64,000 bases of DNA, from positions 606,719 through 670,718 of the forward strand of contig NZ_QAJP01000004.1 in assembly GCF_003852535.1 (NCBI RefSeq). Reading direction: 5' to 3'. The position numbers were made by a program, and so were the translations under genes. The DNA is from Herminiimonas sp. KBW02 (GTDB taxonomy: Bacteria > Pseudomonadota > Gammaproteobacteria > Burkholderiales > Burkholderiaceae_D). The notes beneath the pieces are model-generated. The model saw nothing but the letters and a program-made list of their open reading frames with translations, ran no database searches and was not told the origin of the DNA. How positions within the stretch are numbered: position 1 is the first letter of the stretch; each line of letters opens with the position of its first letter. This document shows, piece by piece, positions 46,291-56,912 of the stretch.

Positions 46291-47697
46291 ATGGCCCAAA
46301 CGCTCTACGATAAACTTTGGCAATCGCACGTCGTCGAAACCGGCGACGATGGCACGACTGTGCTCTACATAGATCGCCATTTGCTGCATGAAGTGACCAG
46401 CCCTCAGGCTTTTGAAGGTTTGAAGCTGGCTGGCCGTCGCCCATGGCGCGTCTCCGCCAACCTGATGGTGGCGGATCACAACGTACCGACTACTGACCGT
46501 GTGAACGGTATTGCCGATCCTACTTCGCGTCTGCAAGTAGAAACACTGGACGGCAATGCGCACGAATACGGCCTGACCTACTTCAGCATGCGCGATAAGC
46601 GCCAGGGTATCGTGCACGTGATCGGACCTGAGCAAGGTGCAACGCTGCCAGGCATGACCGTCGTTTGCGGTGATTCCCATACTTCCACGCATGGCGCTTT
46701 TGGCTGCCTCGCGCACGGTATCGGTACTTCCGAAGTGGAACACGTGCTGGCGACGCAAACGCTGCTGGCGCAAAAATCAAAAGCCATGCTGGTACAGGTC
46801 GACGGCGTATTGCCGGACGGCGTGACGGCAAAAGATATCGTGCTGGCAGTGATCGGCAAGATCGGTACTGCGGGCGGTACCGGTTATGCAATCGAATTCG
46901 CTGGTTCGACCATCCGTTCGCTGTCGATGGAAGGTCGCATGACCATCTGCAATATGGCAATCGAAGCAGGCGCACGCGCCGGTATGGTGGCGGTGGATGA
47001 AACCACGATCAATTACGTCAAAGGTCGTCCTTTGTCGCCGGTCGGCCCACACTGGGATCGCGCCGTCGAATACTGGCGCACCTTGCACTCCGATGCGGGT
47101 GCCAGGTTCGACCTGGTTGTGACCCTGAATGCAGCCGAAATCAAACCGCAAGTCAGCTGGGGCACATCGCCTGAGATGGTGGTGGCGGTTGACGGTCGTG
47201 TACCTGATCCGGATAAAGAAAAAGATCCGACCAAACGTGACGGTATGGAAAAAGCGCTGGTCTACATGGCCTTGAAACCAAATACACCGATTACCGATAT
47301 CCGTATCGACAAAGTATTCATCGGCTCCTGCACCAACTCGCGCATCGAAGATTTGCGCGCTGCGGCAGCAGTCGTGCGTGGTAAGTATCGTGCATCGAAT
47401 GTGAAGCTGGCGCTGGTGGTGCCGGGCTCCGGTCTGGTCAAGGAGCAGGCGGAACGCGAAGGTCTGGACAAGATTTTCAAGGCCGCTGGTTTCGAATGGC
47501 GTGAACCAGGTTGCTCGATGTGCCTGGCGATGAATGCAGATCGCCTGGAACCGGGTGAGCGTTGTGCCTCGACCTCGAACCGTAACTTTGAAGGTCGCCA
47601 GGGTGCGGGTGGTCGTACCCATCTGGTCAGCCCTGCAATGGCTGCGGCAGCCGGGATCGAAGGGCATTTCGTTGATGTACGTGCTTTAAAACACTAA
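46291..47697 (+). CDS. leuC: 3-isopropylmalate dehydratase large subunit
   Basis: A 468-residue aconitase-superfamily protein that, with LeuD, isomerises 2-isopropylmalate to 3-isopropylmalate. The [4Fe-4S] cysteines are in [13 protein letters not shown] and [10 protein letters not shown], and [12 protein letters not shown] plus [12 protein letters not shown] are characteristic. An extended -10 box (TGGCATAAT, ending 46242) about 48 bases upstream could be its promoter. First gene of leuC-entericidin-leuD-leuB. Confidence 0.97.
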   Translation: MAQTLYDKLWQSHVVETGDDGTTVLYIDRHLLHEVTSPQAFEGLKLAGRRPWRVSANLMVADHNVPTTDRVNGIADPTSRLQVETLDGNAHEYGLTYFSMRDKRQGIVHVIGPEQGATLPGMTVVCGDSHTSTHGAFGCLAHGIGTSEVEHVLATQTLLAQKSKAMLVQVDGVLPDGVTAKDIVLAVIGKIGTAGGTGYAIEFAGSTIRSLSMEGRMTICNMAIEAGARAGMVAVDETTINYVKGRPLSPVGPHWDRAVEYWRTLHSDAGARFDLVVTLNAAEIKPQVSWGTSPEMVVAVDGRVPDPDKEKDPTKRDGMEKALVYMALKPNTPITDIRIDKVFIGSCTNSRIEDLRAAAAVVRGKYRASNVKLALVVPGSGLVKEQAEREGLDKIFKAAGFEWREPGCSMCLAMNADRLEPGERCASTSNRNFEGRQGAGGRTHLVSPAMAAAAGIEGHFVDVRALKH

Positions 47698-47713
47698 GAG
47701 TGCTGAGGACAGT

Positions 47714-47836
47714 ATGAAGAAAACGATTTCATTTCTCCTGCTGATCGCCGCTGTCTCGTCGTTGGCCGCCTGCAATACCGTGCATGGCTTTGGTCGCGAC
47801 GTAGAGCGTCTCGGTGAAAAAGTGCAGGGCAAGTAA
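47714..47836 (+). CDS. Entericidin-family small lipoprotein
   Basis: A 40-residue open frame reading MKKTISFLLLIAAVSSLAAC and then NTVHGFGRDVERLGEKVQGK. The first 20 residues are a lipoprotein signal with lipobox LAAC; the mature peptide is only about 21 residues, amphipathic, with the GxGRDVERxGEKVQ pattern of entericidins A/B. E. coli EcnA/EcnB form an antidote/toxin pair; here only one gene is present. It starts 16 bases after leuC and is followed by leuD, an insertion seen in other Burkholderiales as I recall. ATG is preceded by GAGGA. Confidence 0.85.
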   Translation: MKKTISFLLLIAAVSSLAACNTVHGFGRDVERLGEKVQGK

Positions 47837-47942
47837 TCCTGGGTAAAACGCGTCGGATGCCGGTGTCTGCACCCATCTGATAAACATGAGAAATCGGCGC
47901 TGCAGCAAGCTACTCTGCAGCACGTACTAATAGTTGGATAGC

Positions 47943-48590
47943 ATGGATAAATTTACTATTCTTGATGGCCTGGTTGCACCGCTGGATCGTGCAAACGTCG
48001 ATACCGATGCCATCATTCCAAAACAGTTTCTGAAGTCGATCAAACGGACCGGCTTCGGTCCTAATCTGTTCGATGAATGGCGCTATCTGGATCAGGGTGA
48101 GCCTGGGCAGGATAATTCGCGTCGTCCTTTGAATCCCGATTTTGTGCTGAACCAGCCGCGTTACCAGGGTGCGTCGATTTTGTTGGCGCGCAAGAACTTC
48201 GGTTGCGGCTCGTCGCGTGAGCACGCGCCCTGGGCTTTGAGCCAGTACGGTTTCCGCGCGATCGTATCGCCTAGCTTTGCTGATATCTTCTTCAACAACT
48301 GCTACAAAAACGGTTTGCTGCCAGTCACCCTGACTGAAGCGCAAGTTGATCACCTGTTCAATGAAGTCAAGGCCTTCCCTGGCTACCATCTGGTGATCGA
48401 TCTGGAAAAGCAAATCATCGGCACCAGCAACGGCAGCGTGACGTATCCGTTTGAAATTGACGCCTTCCGTAAATATTGCCTGTTGAACGGTTTCGACGAT
48501 ATCGGCCTGACCTTGCAAAAGGCGGACAAGATACGCGCGTTCGAAGAACGTCATCTGGCAGCGCAACCTTGGCTGTCGAACACGATTTAA
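47943..48590 (+). CDS. leuD: 3-isopropylmalate dehydratase small subunit
   Basis: A 215-residue swivelling-domain subunit. [31 protein letters not shown] and [20 protein letters not shown] are the conserved LeuD stretches forming the active site with LeuC. ATG 47943 is preferred; a TTG three codons earlier is in frame. Normal length for the bacterial type. It follows the entericidin gene by 106 bases and precedes leuB by 30. Confidence 0.96.
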   Translation: MDKFTILDGLVAPLDRANVDTDAIIPKQFLKSIKRTGFGPNLFDEWRYLDQGEPGQDNSRRPLNPDFVLNQPRYQGASILLARKNFGCGSSREHAPWALSQYGFRAIVSPSFADIFFNNCYKNGLLPVTLTEAQVDHLFNEVKAFPGYHLVIDLEKQIIGTSNGSVTYPFEIDAFRKYCLLNGFDDIGLTLQKADKIRAFEERHLAAQPWLSNTI

Positions 48591-48620
48591 TCCTTTTTTA
48601 ATCCTTCTCGAAGTTATCAA

Positions 48621-49691
48621 ATGAAAATTGCAATTCTGCCGGGCGACGGCATCGGTCCGGAAATCATGAATCAGGCAGTCAAGGTAATGAATGCCTTGGG
48701 TGAAAAGTTTGAAACCGAAACAGTACCGGTCGGCGGTGCAGCCTATGCAGCGCAAGGCCATCCTTTGCCTGAATCGACACTGAAAGTTGCTAAAGAAGCG
48801 GATGCCATTTTGTTCGGCGCAGTCGGCGATTTCAAATACGACACACTGGAACGCTCGCTGCGTCCTGAACAAGCGATTCTGGGTCTGCGCAAGCACCTGG
48901 GTTTGTTCGCTAACTTCCGTCCTGCGATCCTGTACCCGGAACTGGCAGGTGCCTCGTCGTTGAAACCGGAAATCGTATCCGGCCTCGACATCATGATCGT
49001 GCGCGAATTGACCGGCGACATCTACTTCGGCCAGCCACGCGGCGTACGCGCAGCACCAGACGGTCCGTTCAAAGGCGAACGCGAAGGTTTCGACACCATG
49101 CGTTACACCGAACCTGAAATCCGTCGCATCGCACACGTTGCATTCCAGGCTGCGCAAAAACGCGGCAAACGTCTGACCAGCGTCGACAAAGCCAACGTAC
49201 TGGAAACCTTCCAGTTCTGGCGCGACATCGTCACCGACGTGCACAAGGAATACCAGGACGTCAAACTCGACCACATGTATGTCGATAACGCAGCGATGCA
49301 ATTGGTACGCGCACCGAAAGAATTCGACGTGGTTGTGACCGGTAATATGTTCGGCGACATCCTGTCCGACGCAGCAGCGATGCTGACCGGCTCGATCGGC
49401 ATGTTGCCTTCGGCTTCGCTGGACGCCAACAACAAAGGCCTGTACGAACCATCGCACGGCTCGGCGCCGGACATCGCAGGCAAGGACATCGCCAACCCAT
49501 TGGCGCAAATCCTGTCGCTGGCCATGATGCTGCGTTACTCGCTGGGTAAAACAGAGCAGGCTGATCGTATTGAAACGGCTGTTAAATCCGTCTTGAAACA
49601 AGGTTTGCGTACTGTCGATATTTTCGAGGCAGGTACAACCAAAGTCAGCACCACACAGATGGGCGATGCTGTCGTTAAAGCATTGGCTTGA
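48621..49691 (+). CDS. leuB: 3-isopropylmalate dehydrogenase
   Basis: A 356-residue NAD-dependent beta-decarboxylating dehydrogenase, third step of leucine synthesis. [12 protein letters not shown] begins the protein; [15 protein letters not shown] carries the catalytic Tyr; [13 protein letters not shown] the Lys region; [29 protein letters not shown] the metal site; and [17 protein letters not shown] the NAD loop. Codon use is strongly biased (many C-ending codons), suggesting good expression. asd follows after 80 bases. Confidence 0.97.
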   Translation: MKIAILPGDGIGPEIMNQAVKVMNALGEKFETETVPVGGAAYAAQGHPLPESTLKVAKEADAILFGAVGDFKYDTLERSLRPEQAILGLRKHLGLFANFRPAILYPELAGASSLKPEIVSGLDIMIVRELTGDIYFGQPRGVRAAPDGPFKGEREGFDTMRYTEPEIRRIAHVAFQAAQKRGKRLTSVDKANVLETFQFWRDIVTDVHKEYQDVKLDHMYVDNAAMQLVRAPKEFDVVVTGNMFGDILSDAAAMLTGSIGMLPSASLDANNKGLYEPSHGSAPDIAGKDIANPLAQILSLAMMLRYSLGKTEQADRIETAVKSVLKQGLRTVDIFEAGTTKVSTTQMGDAVVKALA

Positions 49692-49771
49692 TGTAAATAA
49701 GAGCGGTAGCAGTCACTAAACCGCATACCAATTGATAAATAGGGCGGCTGTCAGCGCCCTGAGCGAAGGAA

Positions 49772-50884
49772 ATGATGATGAAAGTTGTTGGCTTAGTCGG
49801 ATGGCGTGGGATGGTCGGATCGGTCTTGATGCAGCGTATGCAGGAAGAGGGCGATTTCGACCATATCGAAGCTGTATTCTTCTCGACCTCGAACAAGGGC
49901 GGTAAAGCGCCTGCGATCGCGAAGAAGGAAACCACACTGCAAGACGCTAACGACATAGACGCATTGAAGAAGTGCGACATCATTATTACCTGCCAGGGTG
50001 GTGACTACACCACCGAGATCTTCCCGAAACTGCGCGCAGCAGGTTGGGATGGCTACTGGATCGACGCGGCATCGACTCTGCGCATGAAAGATGACGCAGT
50101 CATCGTGCTGGACCCGGTTAACCAAAACGTGATCAAGGATGCCCTCGGCCGTGGCGTGAAAAACTACATTGGCGGTAACTGCACCAACTCCATCCTGTTG
50201 ATGGGTGTGGGTGGTTTGTTCAAGGAAGGTCTGGTCGAGTGGGTCAGCTCCATGACTTACCAGGCAGCGTCGGGCGGTGGTGCCAACCACATGCGTGAGT
50301 TGTTGAGCGGCATGGGCGTGGTGCACGGTGCGGTTGCCAGCGAACTGGCGACCCCGTCGTCGGCTATCCTCGACATCGATCGCAAGGTCGCAGAGTCCAT
50401 CCGTAACGACGTACCGACCGAATTCTTTGGTGCTCCACTGGCTGGCGGCCTGATCCCATGGATCGACGCACAACTGGAAAACGGTCAGTCGAAGGAAGAG
50501 TGGAAGGGCCAGGCTGAGGTCAACAAGATCCTCGGCAATACCCAGGTCATTCCGGTTGACGGTCTGTGCGTCCGTATCGGTGCGATGCGTTGCCACAGCC
50601 TGGCGCTGACCATCAAGCTCAAGCGTGATCTGCCGTTGGCGGAAATCGAAAACATCATCCGTTCGGCCAATCCATGGGTCAAATGGGTACCGAACGAACG
50701 CGCTGTGACAGTAAAAGAGTTGACGCCAGCTGCCATCACCGGCGGCCTGGAAATCGGTGTCGGTCGTGTGCGCAAGCTGAACCAGGGTCCTGAATACATC
50801 TCGGCTTTCGTCATCGGCGATCAATTGCTGTGGGGTGCGGCTGAACCACTGCGCCGTATGCTGCGCATCATACTGGGCAAGTAA
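49772..50884 (+). CDS. asd: Aspartate-semialdehyde dehydrogenase
   Basis: A 370-residue enzyme making aspartate semialdehyde for lysine/DAP, threonine and methionine. [18 protein letters not shown] is the NADP motif, the catalytic Cys is in [16 protein letters not shown], and the His is in [17 protein letters not shown]. This is the Gram-negative long type. Three in-frame ATGs stand in tandem (49772, 49775, 49778) after GAAGGAA, so the true start is uncertain by two residues. A terminator follows. Confidence 0.96.
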   Translation: MMMKVVGLVGWRGMVGSVLMQRMQEEGDFDHIEAVFFSTSNKGGKAPAIAKKETTLQDANDIDALKKCDIIITCQGGDYTTEIFPKLRAAGWDGYWIDAASTLRMKDDAVIVLDPVNQNVIKDALGRGVKNYIGGNCTNSILLMGVGGLFKEGLVEWVSSMTYQAASGGGANHMRELLSGMGVVHGAVASELATPSSAILDIDRKVAESIRNDVPTEFFGAPLAGGLIPWIDAQLENGQSKEEWKGQAEVNKILGNTQVIPVDGLCVRIGAMRCHSLALTIKLKRDLPLAEIENIIRSANPWVKWVPNERAVTVKELTPAAITGGLEIGVGRVRKLNQGPEYISAFVIGDQLLWGAAEPLRRMLRIILGK

Positions 50885-50915
50885 ATCGCGATAGTCGTTG
50901 TCAGATCGCAACATA

Positions 50916-50958
50916 AACCCGCCAATTCACCTTGTTAAATGGGTGTCTGGCGGGTTTT
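50916..50958 (+). terminator. Terminator after asd
   Basis: AACCCGCCA pairs with TGGCGGGTT, with a weaker inner CACC/GGGTG stem, and is followed by TTTT. Confidence 0.88.
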
Positions 50959-50983
50959 AAATTAGTTGCCAAGATGGTTGCGC

Positions 50984-51012
50984 TTGCGCCTGTAAGTCCA
51001 TGATGCTATGGT
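50984..51012 (+). promoter_or_regulatory. Candidate fimV promoter
   Basis: TTGCGC (50984-50989) and TATGGT (51007-51012) are 17 bases apart, each matching the consensus at four of six positions. It lies just after the asd terminator and about 70 bases before the preferred fimV start. Confidence 0.35.
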
Positions 51013-51082
51013 GAAAGTTCTTAAAAAAACGATATGCAAGCGTTGTTTGTGGTCCCCGACGAACGCCAACGGAATACTCTCC

Positions 51083-53923
51083 ATGCCACTCAAAATGCGG
51101 TCAAATCCTGGTTCTACCCTTTCCTCATTGAAACTAAAGACACTGAGTGCAGCGGTCATTTCCGCGCTCGTGTTGTCCAATGCATACGCAGCGGGCCTGG
51201 GGAAACTGACTGTGATGTCGTCGCTGGGGCAGCCCCTGCGCGCCGAGATCGAGCTAACCTCGGTCGCACCTGATGAACTTGCTTCGCTGCAGCCCAAGCT
51301 GGCTTCCGCTGAAGCGTTTCGCCAGGCGAATATCGATTTCAACCCTAGTTTGTTCTCACTGCGCTTTGCTGTAGAGCAGCGCGGTGGCCAGCCTATCGTA
51401 CGGATTACCTCGACCCAGCCTATCAACGAGCCTTTCGTCGATATGCTGCTGGAATTGGGCGGCAACAAAGGTCGCCTGGTACGTGAATACACCTTCTTGC
51501 TGGACCCGCCGGAAATGCGTACTACGCAGCCGGCACAAGTAGCGCCTATCGCGATCACGCCGCCACCTGCTGCGCGCCCGGTAGAAAGCCGTCCGGAAGT
51601 TGCCGCGGCAGCACCGGCAGCACGTCCTGCGCCTGAGCCGGTTGCACCTGTGCGAGAAGCTCCGGTCGCAGCACCTAAACCAGTCCGCGCTGCACCTGCA
51701 CCTGCACCTGCTGCTGCGCCGGCACCAGCGCCGGTAGCGAGAGCCGCGGCAGCGCCTATCAATGAGTACGAAGTCAAGAAAGGCGACACCCTCGCCAAGA
51801 TTGCAAATCAATACCGTTCGAGTGGTGTATCGCTGGACCAGATGCTGGTTGCCTTGTACCGCGCCAATCCGGAAGCTTTCATCGACAAGAATATGAATCG
51901 CCTGCGTGCCGGACAGATTTTGTCGGTACCTGAGGCGGATAGCACGCAAGCCATCGGACAATCCGAAGCGCGTGGCGTGGTCATCGCACAAGCGGCCGAT
52001 TTCAATGCTTACCGTAGCAAGCTGGCAGGTCAGGTTGCAAACGCTGCAGCGAAGAAATCCGACGACGCGAAGCAGGCTGACGGCGGCAAAATTACGGCCA
52101 AAGTGCAGGATGAGTCCGGCGCAGGATCTGAGTCCAAAGACAAGCTGAAACTGTCCAAGTCTGGTGCTGCGAGCGGTTCCGACAAGTTGGCGAATCAGGC
52201 TGGCGCGGAAGAGTTGATCGCGAAAGACAAGGCGATTGCCGATGCCAATGCACGCGTCAAGGAACTGGAAAAGAACGTCAACGAATTACAAAAAATCCTT
52301 GAAATCAAAAACAAGGATTTAGCAGCTCAGCAGAAACAGGCTGAAACTGCAGCAGCAGCTGTAGCCGCGGCTGCTCCTGCCGCGCCAGCGACACCAGCGC
52401 CGACTCCAGTTGCAGCACCAGAGCCGACGCCTGCGCCAGCAGCAGAAGCGCCTGCAGCGACGCCGCCGGCAGCCGAAGAAAAACCAGCTGAAGCCGCACC
52501 AGCAGCGGAGCCGGCACCAGCGCCTGTTAAACCGAAGAAACCAGTCGTGGTCGCACCTCCGCCGCCGCAACCTAGTTTCTTTGAAGACTTGACCGACAAC
52601 GCGATGTTCCTGCCAGGCGCCGCTGCCTTGCTGGCACTGCTGGCTGGTTTGGGTATCTACAGCTCGCGTCGTCGCAAGCAGCAACCTAAATCGTTTGAAG
52701 ACAGCATCATTACGGATTCCAGCCTGAAGTCGAATTCGCTGTTCGGTTCTACCGGTGGTCAAAGCGTAGATACGAATAACAGTGTGTTCAATTCCAACTT
52801 CGTACCATCGGCCAGCCAGCTGGACACGAACGAAGTCGATCCGATTGCGGAAGCCGATGTTTACATCGCTTATGGTCGTGACGCACAGGCAGAAGAAATC
52901 CTGAAAGAAGCGCTGCGTAACCAGCCGGATCGTCATGCAGTACGCGTGAAATTGCTGGAAATTTATTCCAGTCGCAATGACGTGCGTTCGTTTGAAATCC
53001 TCGCGACCGAGCTCTACAGCATGACCAAAGGTGAGGGCGATGACTGGGCGCAGGCTGCGACCATGGGGCTGATCCTCGACCCGAGCAATCCTCTGTATGC
53101 GCACGGTGCAGTGCCGGAAGATGTGGCGGCGAAAGCATCGGCGATGACTGCGCCGACACAACCGCTGGATGGAATTGATGACTTGCGTGCGATCGCACCG
53201 CTTGCGGCTGGCGCTGCGGCGTTGGGTAGCGCGGCGTATTTCGCCAGCAATAACTCGGAACTTGATGCAGAGCAGGAAGAATTGACAGCCGCACCGCAGG
53301 CAGAAGCCAAGCCAGTGGTAGAGGATCTGGACTTCGATCTGGAAGGTCTGGATATCGAAAAGAATGCCGATAAACCGGCAGTCGACGAGGCTGCACCAGC
53401 TGAATTCGCGGCTGATGCGGCTGCCATCGATTTCGACTTCCTCGACGACAAGTCAAAAACAGCTGCTGACAAATCCGGCAATACTTTGCAGTTCTTTGAT
53501 TCCGAAGCGAGTGCGCCGACGATACCTGCCGCAGAGATTAAACCTGTAGCAACGCCAGACTACTTGCTGCCGGACGATATAGAGCTGGATTTCCCTGAGC
53601 ATGATACGGCTCGCTTCAGTGAGACTCAGCCTGCGACGAATCTGCCGGAGTTTGATCTGTCCGATATCGCATTGGAACTGGATCCGGTCGACAAGCCAAC
53701 ACTGGCAAGTGCAGAAGAATTGGCGCTGCCGGAACTGGATGGTCTGGGCGATGAAGCCAGTTACTCGGCGAACGCAGAAATGGCGACCAAGCTGGATCTG
53801 GCGATTGCCTATCAGGAAATCGGTGACCGCGAAGGCGCGCGTGAGCTACTGGAAGAGGTAGTCAAAGGCGGTAATGGCGAACAGTCAGAGAAAGCCAAAG
53901 CCTTGCTGGGCAAGCTTTCCTGA
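51083..53923 (+). CDS. fimV: FimV/HubP-family polar scaffold protein with LysM domain
   Basis: A 946-residue inner-membrane protein. Signal peptide (about residues 1-37, SSLKLKTLSAAVISALVLSNAYAA), conserved N-domain GLGKLTVMSSLGQPLRAEIEL, LysM domain (about 228-285, EVKKGDTLAKIANQYR), Lys/Glu coiled coil (about 380-425), long Ala/Pro-rich linker, one transmembrane helix (about 508-530), and an acidic cytoplasmic region. The last is closed by the FimV C-terminal TPR-like domain (MATKLDLAIAYQEIGDREGARELLEEVV). FimV organises cell poles, type IV pili and cAMP signalling in Pseudomonas. ATG 51083 is chosen from the signal-peptide form; 51095 is possible, and the frame opens earlier at 51008. Confidence 0.92.
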   Translation: MPLKMRSNPGSTLSSLKLKTLSAAVISALVLSNAYAAGLGKLTVMSSLGQPLRAEIELTSVAPDELASLQPKLASAEAFRQANIDFNPSLFSLRFAVEQRGGQPIVRITSTQPINEPFVDMLLELGGNKGRLVREYTFLLDPPEMRTTQPAQVAPIAITPPPAARPVESRPEVAAAAPAARPAPEPVAPVREAPVAAPKPVRAAPAPAPAAAPAPAPVARAAAAPINEYEVKKGDTLAKIANQYRSSGVSLDQMLVALYRANPEAFIDKNMNRLRAGQILSVPEADSTQAIGQSEARGVVIAQAADFNAYRSKLAGQVANAAAKKSDDAKQADGGKITAKVQDESGAGSESKDKLKLSKSGAASGSDKLANQAGAEELIAKDKAIADANARVKELEKNVNELQKILEIKNKDLAAQQKQAETAAAAVAAAAPAAPATPAPTPVAAPEPTPAPAAEAPAATPPAAEEKPAEAAPAAEPAPAPVKPKKPVVVAPPPPQPSFFEDLTDNAMFLPGAAALLALLAGLGIYSSRRRKQQPKSFEDSIITDSSLKSNSLFGSTGGQSVDTNNSVFNSNFVPSASQLDTNEVDPIAEADVYIAYGRDAQAEEILKEALRNQPDRHAVRVKLLEIYSSRNDVRSFEILATELYSMTKGEGDDWAQAATMGLILDPSNPLYAHGAVPEDVAAKASAMTAPTQPLDGIDDLRAIAPLAAGAAALGSAAYFASNNSELDAEQEELTAAPQAEAKPVVEDLDFDLEGLDIEKNADKPAVDEAAPAEFAADAAAIDFDFLDDKSKTAADKSGNTLQFFDSEASAPTIPAAEIKPVATPDYLLPDDIELDFPEHDTARFSETQPATNLPEFDLSDIALELDPVDKPTLASAEELALPELDGLGDEASYSANAEMATKLDLAIAYQEIGDREGARELLEEVVKGGNGEQSEKAKALLGKLS

Positions 53924-53943
53924 GCTATTAGTTAGTTATACCG

Positions 53944-53976
53944 ACGGGCGCAATGCTATGCTTGCGCCCGTTTTCA
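53944..53976 (+). terminator. Terminator after fimV
   Basis: ACGGGCGCAA pairs perfectly with TTGCGCCCGT around an eight-base loop, followed by TTTC and TTTT. It ends about 35 bases before truA. Confidence 0.9.
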
Positions 53977-54010
53977 TTTTTAGTTTCGATTTTTCCGGTA
54001 AATTCTCTCT

Positions 54011-54826
54011 ATGAGTGGAGTATCCAAACGCATCGTGCTTGGCGTGCAATATGACGGTGCGCCGTGGCAGGGCTGGCAGACACAGCTGAACGGCCTGACC
54101 GTGCAGGACAGGCTGGAATTTGCCCTGCATAAATTCACGCTGCAGGATGTCGGCACAGTGTGCGCCGGTCGTACCGATGCCGGTGTGCATGGACTGGAAC
54201 AAGTGGTGCATTTTGACACTACGCTGGAGCGCGACATGTCGTCCTGGGTACGTGGTGTAAATACCTTTTTGCCGCCATCGATAGCGGTGCGCTGGGCCAC
54301 TGAAGTACCGTACCGTCCGGAAGAGCAGGATAATTTCCATGCACGTTTCAGTGCGCGTTCACGTATGTATCAGTACGTGCTGTACAACAATCCGGTGCGC
54401 TCGCCCTTGTTGGAGGGCAAGGCAGGCTGGGTATTCCGCAAGCTGGATGTGACGCGCATGCAGGCAGCCGCGCAGCATTTGTTGGGTGAGCATGATTTTT
54501 CGACTTTCCGCTCAGTACAATGCCAGGCCAAATCACCGGTCAAAAGCATGTACGCAATCAAAATAGAGCAGCGGGGCGACCTGATCATGTTTACGCTGCA
54601 CGCGAATGCCTTCCTGCATCACATGGTGCGCAATATAGTCGGCTCGCTGATTTATGTCGGCAATGGCTCGCAGCCGCCGGAGTGGTTGAAGGAAATACTT
54701 GATGGACGCGATCGCAAGTTTGCTGCCCCGACTTTTATGCCCGACGGCTTGTACCTGGCCAAAATCGATTACGATCCGAAGTGGCAGTTGCCGCAACTGG
54801 AAGTGCAGAATTTTTTTTGGTCTTAA
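54011..54826 (+). CDS. truA: tRNA pseudouridine(38-40) synthase
   Basis: A 271-residue enzyme modifying U38-U40 in the anticodon arm of several tRNAs. Catalytic Asp is in CAGRTDAGVHGLEQVVHF, preceded by GVQYDGAPWQGWQ; HDFSTFRSVQC and FLHHMVRNIVGSLIYVG are further TruA blocks. It is 21 bases ahead of trpF and probably heads the truA-trpF-trpB-trpA transcript, an order shared with other Proteobacteria. Confidence 0.95.
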   Translation: MSGVSKRIVLGVQYDGAPWQGWQTQLNGLTVQDRLEFALHKFTLQDVGTVCAGRTDAGVHGLEQVVHFDTTLERDMSSWVRGVNTFLPPSIAVRWATEVPYRPEEQDNFHARFSARSRMYQYVLYNNPVRSPLLEGKAGWVFRKLDVTRMQAAAQHLLGEHDFSTFRSVQCQAKSPVKSMYAIKIEQRGDLIMFTLHANAFLHHMVRNIVGSLIYVGNGSQPPEWLKEILDGRDRKFAAPTFMPDGLYLAKIDYDPKWQLPQLEVQNFFWS

Positions 54827-54847
54827 GACTGATACCAAACATACCCA

Positions 54848-55525
54848 ATGACACACCGTACCCGAATCAAGATATGTGGCCTGACGCGGCCGCAGGATGT
54901 GCACAGCGCGATTGCAGCGGGTGCCGATGCCGTCGGCTTCGTGTTTTACCCGAAGAGCCCGCGTTACATCGCTGCCGCAGCAGCCGGGCAACTGATCGCG
55001 CAGATTCCGCCTTTCGTTACGCCGGTTGGCTTATTCGTCAATGCAACACTGGAAGAAGTGCAGGCCATCATTGCACTGGCTCCTATTGCCTTGCTGCAAT
55101 TTCATGGCGATGAGACGCCGGAACACTGCGCGGCAATAGCAAAAGCGGTAAATCGTCCATTCATACGCGCAATTCGCGTAAAAGAGGGTATGCAGCCAGC
55201 CGATTTGCTAGAATACGAGTCTGAATATCGCACCGCCAGTACATTGTTCACCGGCTTGTTGCTGGACACCTTTGTAGACAGTTATGGCGGCAGCGGAAAG
55301 GTCTTCGATTGGTCTCTCATTCTCGAAAACTTCGCGCCTCGGGTCGTTTTAAGTGGTGGCTTGAGCGCACAAAACGCGACTGACGCGGTACAACGCGTAC
55401 GTCCCTATGCGGTCGACATCAGCAGTGGTGTCGAACAAGACAAGGGGATCAAGGACGCAACCAAAATACGCGCCTTCATCGCCGCGGTGCGAGCAGCAGA
55501 TGCCACCGCGGATCAGACAAAATAG
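54848..55525 (+). CDS. trpF: Phosphoribosylanthranilate isomerase
   Basis: A 225-residue TIM-barrel enzyme for the third step of tryptophan synthesis. The catalytic Cys is in [13 protein letters not shown] at the N-terminus and the catalytic Asp in [36 protein letters not shown] and [11 protein letters not shown] with [15 protein letters not shown] form the phosphate-binding sites. It ends 14 bases before trpB. The monofunctional form, not fused to trpC, is usual in betaproteobacteria. Confidence 0.95.
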   Translation: MTHRTRIKICGLTRPQDVHSAIAAGADAVGFVFYPKSPRYIAAAAAGQLIAQIPPFVTPVGLFVNATLEEVQAIIALAPIALLQFHGDETPEHCAAIAKAVNRPFIRAIRVKEGMQPADLLEYESEYRTASTLFTGLLLDTFVDSYGGSGKVFDWSLILENFAPRVVLSGGLSAQNATDAVQRVRPYAVDISSGVEQDKGIKDATKIRAFIAAVRAADATADQTK

Positions 55526-55539
55526 CAAAGAGAAAAGCC

Positions 55540-56811
55540 ATGAAAGAATTAGACGTGCTGGGCAGTTTTGCCGAGCGACAAGCGATTGCAGAAAGCGCTT
55601 TGCATCAGACTGCTCCATACAATCTGCCTGATGCTCGCGGCCACTTTGGCCCCTATGGCGGCAGCTTCGTTGCAGAAACCCTGAGCCATGCGCTGGCTGA
55701 GCTGAAAGCAGCGTACGCGCATTACAGCAAAGATCCTTCCTTCCTCGCCGAATTCCATTACGACCTCAAGCATTTCGTCGGTCGTCCCAGCCCGATTTAT
55801 CACGCCAAACGCTGGTCTGAAAAAATGGGCGGTGCGCAGATTTACTTCAAACGTGAGGATCTGAATCACACTGGTGCACACAAGATCAACAATGTGATCG
55901 GCCAGGCTTTGCTCGCCAAACGCATGGGTAAGCCGCGCATCATCGCGGAAACCGGTGCCGGCCAGCATGGTGTTGCGACCGCGACGATCTGCGCACGCTT
56001 CGGTCTCGAATGCGTGGTCTACATGGGTAGCGAAGACGTCAAACGCCAGGCGCAAAACGTCTACCGTATGAAATTGCTGGGCGCGAAAGTGGTACCAGTC
56101 GAATCCGGTTCAAAAACGTTGAAAGACGCGTTGAACGAAGCGATGCGCGACTGGGTGACCAATATCGAAAATACCTTCTACATCATCGGTACGGTGGCAG
56201 GCCCGCATCCATACCCGATGATGGTGCGCGACTTCCAGTCCGTGATCGGTAACGAGTGCATAGAACAAATGCCGGAAATGACCAGCCGTCAGCCTGATTA
56301 TGTGGTGGCTTGTATCGGTGGCGGTTCGAATGCGATGGGTATTTTCTATCCATATATCGAGCACAAGAACGTCCAACTGGTTGGTGTCGAAGCAGCCGGT
56401 GAGGGCCTGGATAGCGGCAAGCATTCGGCTTCACTGACAGCCGGCTCGCCGGGTGTATTGCACGGCAATCGCACCTATTTGCTGCAGGATGAAAACGGCC
56501 AGATCATCGAAACACATTCGGTTTCTGCCGGCCTCGATTATCCGGGCGTAGGTCCTGAACACGCATGGTTGAAAGACTCCGGTCGTGCGCAATACGTCAC
56601 CATCACAGACGATGAAGCGCTGCAGGCTTTCCACGATTGCTGCCATATTGAAGGCATCATCCCGGCGCTGGAATCCAGCCATGCCCTGAGCTATGCAGCC
56701 AAGCTGGCCGCGACCTTGCCGAAAGACAAGGTCGTGTTGGCCAACCTCTCAGGCCGCGGCGACAAGGATATGCATACAGTGGCACAACGCATGGGTTTGC
56801 AATTCGATTAA
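55540..56811 (+). CDS. trpB: Tryptophan synthase beta chain
   Basis: A 423-residue PLP enzyme condensing indole with serine. The PLP lysine is in [15 protein letters not shown], preceded by [13 protein letters not shown]; the phosphate loop is [14 protein letters not shown], and [19 protein letters not shown] and LNLS-type end [12 protein letters not shown] are conserved. The N-terminus carries about 25 extra residues before [13 protein letters not shown], common in this group. A gap of about 100 bases separates it from trpA. Confidence 0.97.
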   Translation: MKELDVLGSFAERQAIAESALHQTAPYNLPDARGHFGPYGGSFVAETLSHALAELKAAYAHYSKDPSFLAEFHYDLKHFVGRPSPIYHAKRWSEKMGGAQIYFKREDLNHTGAHKINNVIGQALLAKRMGKPRIIAETGAGQHGVATATICARFGLECVVYMGSEDVKRQAQNVYRMKLLGAKVVPVESGSKTLKDALNEAMRDWVTNIENTFYIIGTVAGPHPYPMMVRDFQSVIGNECIEQMPEMTSRQPDYVVACIGGGSNAMGIFYPYIEHKNVQLVGVEAAGEGLDSGKHSASLTAGSPGVLHGNRTYLLQDENGQIIETHSVSAGLDYPGVGPEHAWLKDSGRAQYVTITDDEALQAFHDCCHIEGIIPALESSHALSYAAKLAATLPKDKVVLANLSGRGDKDMHTVAQRMGLQFD

Positions 56812-56912
56812 ATCAGCGCGCAGAAATCTCCGCTGCTGAACGGTAGCGGAGCCCTGATGCCTGTTGCTCAAACTACGGTTCATCCAGTCCGGAAAATTTA
56901 TAAAGTATCTCC

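Noticed and set aside
47910-49601. A 563-codon minus-strand open frame opposite leuD/leuB
   Set aside because: Shadow of strongly codon-biased leuB; low-complexity composition and no recognisable domain.
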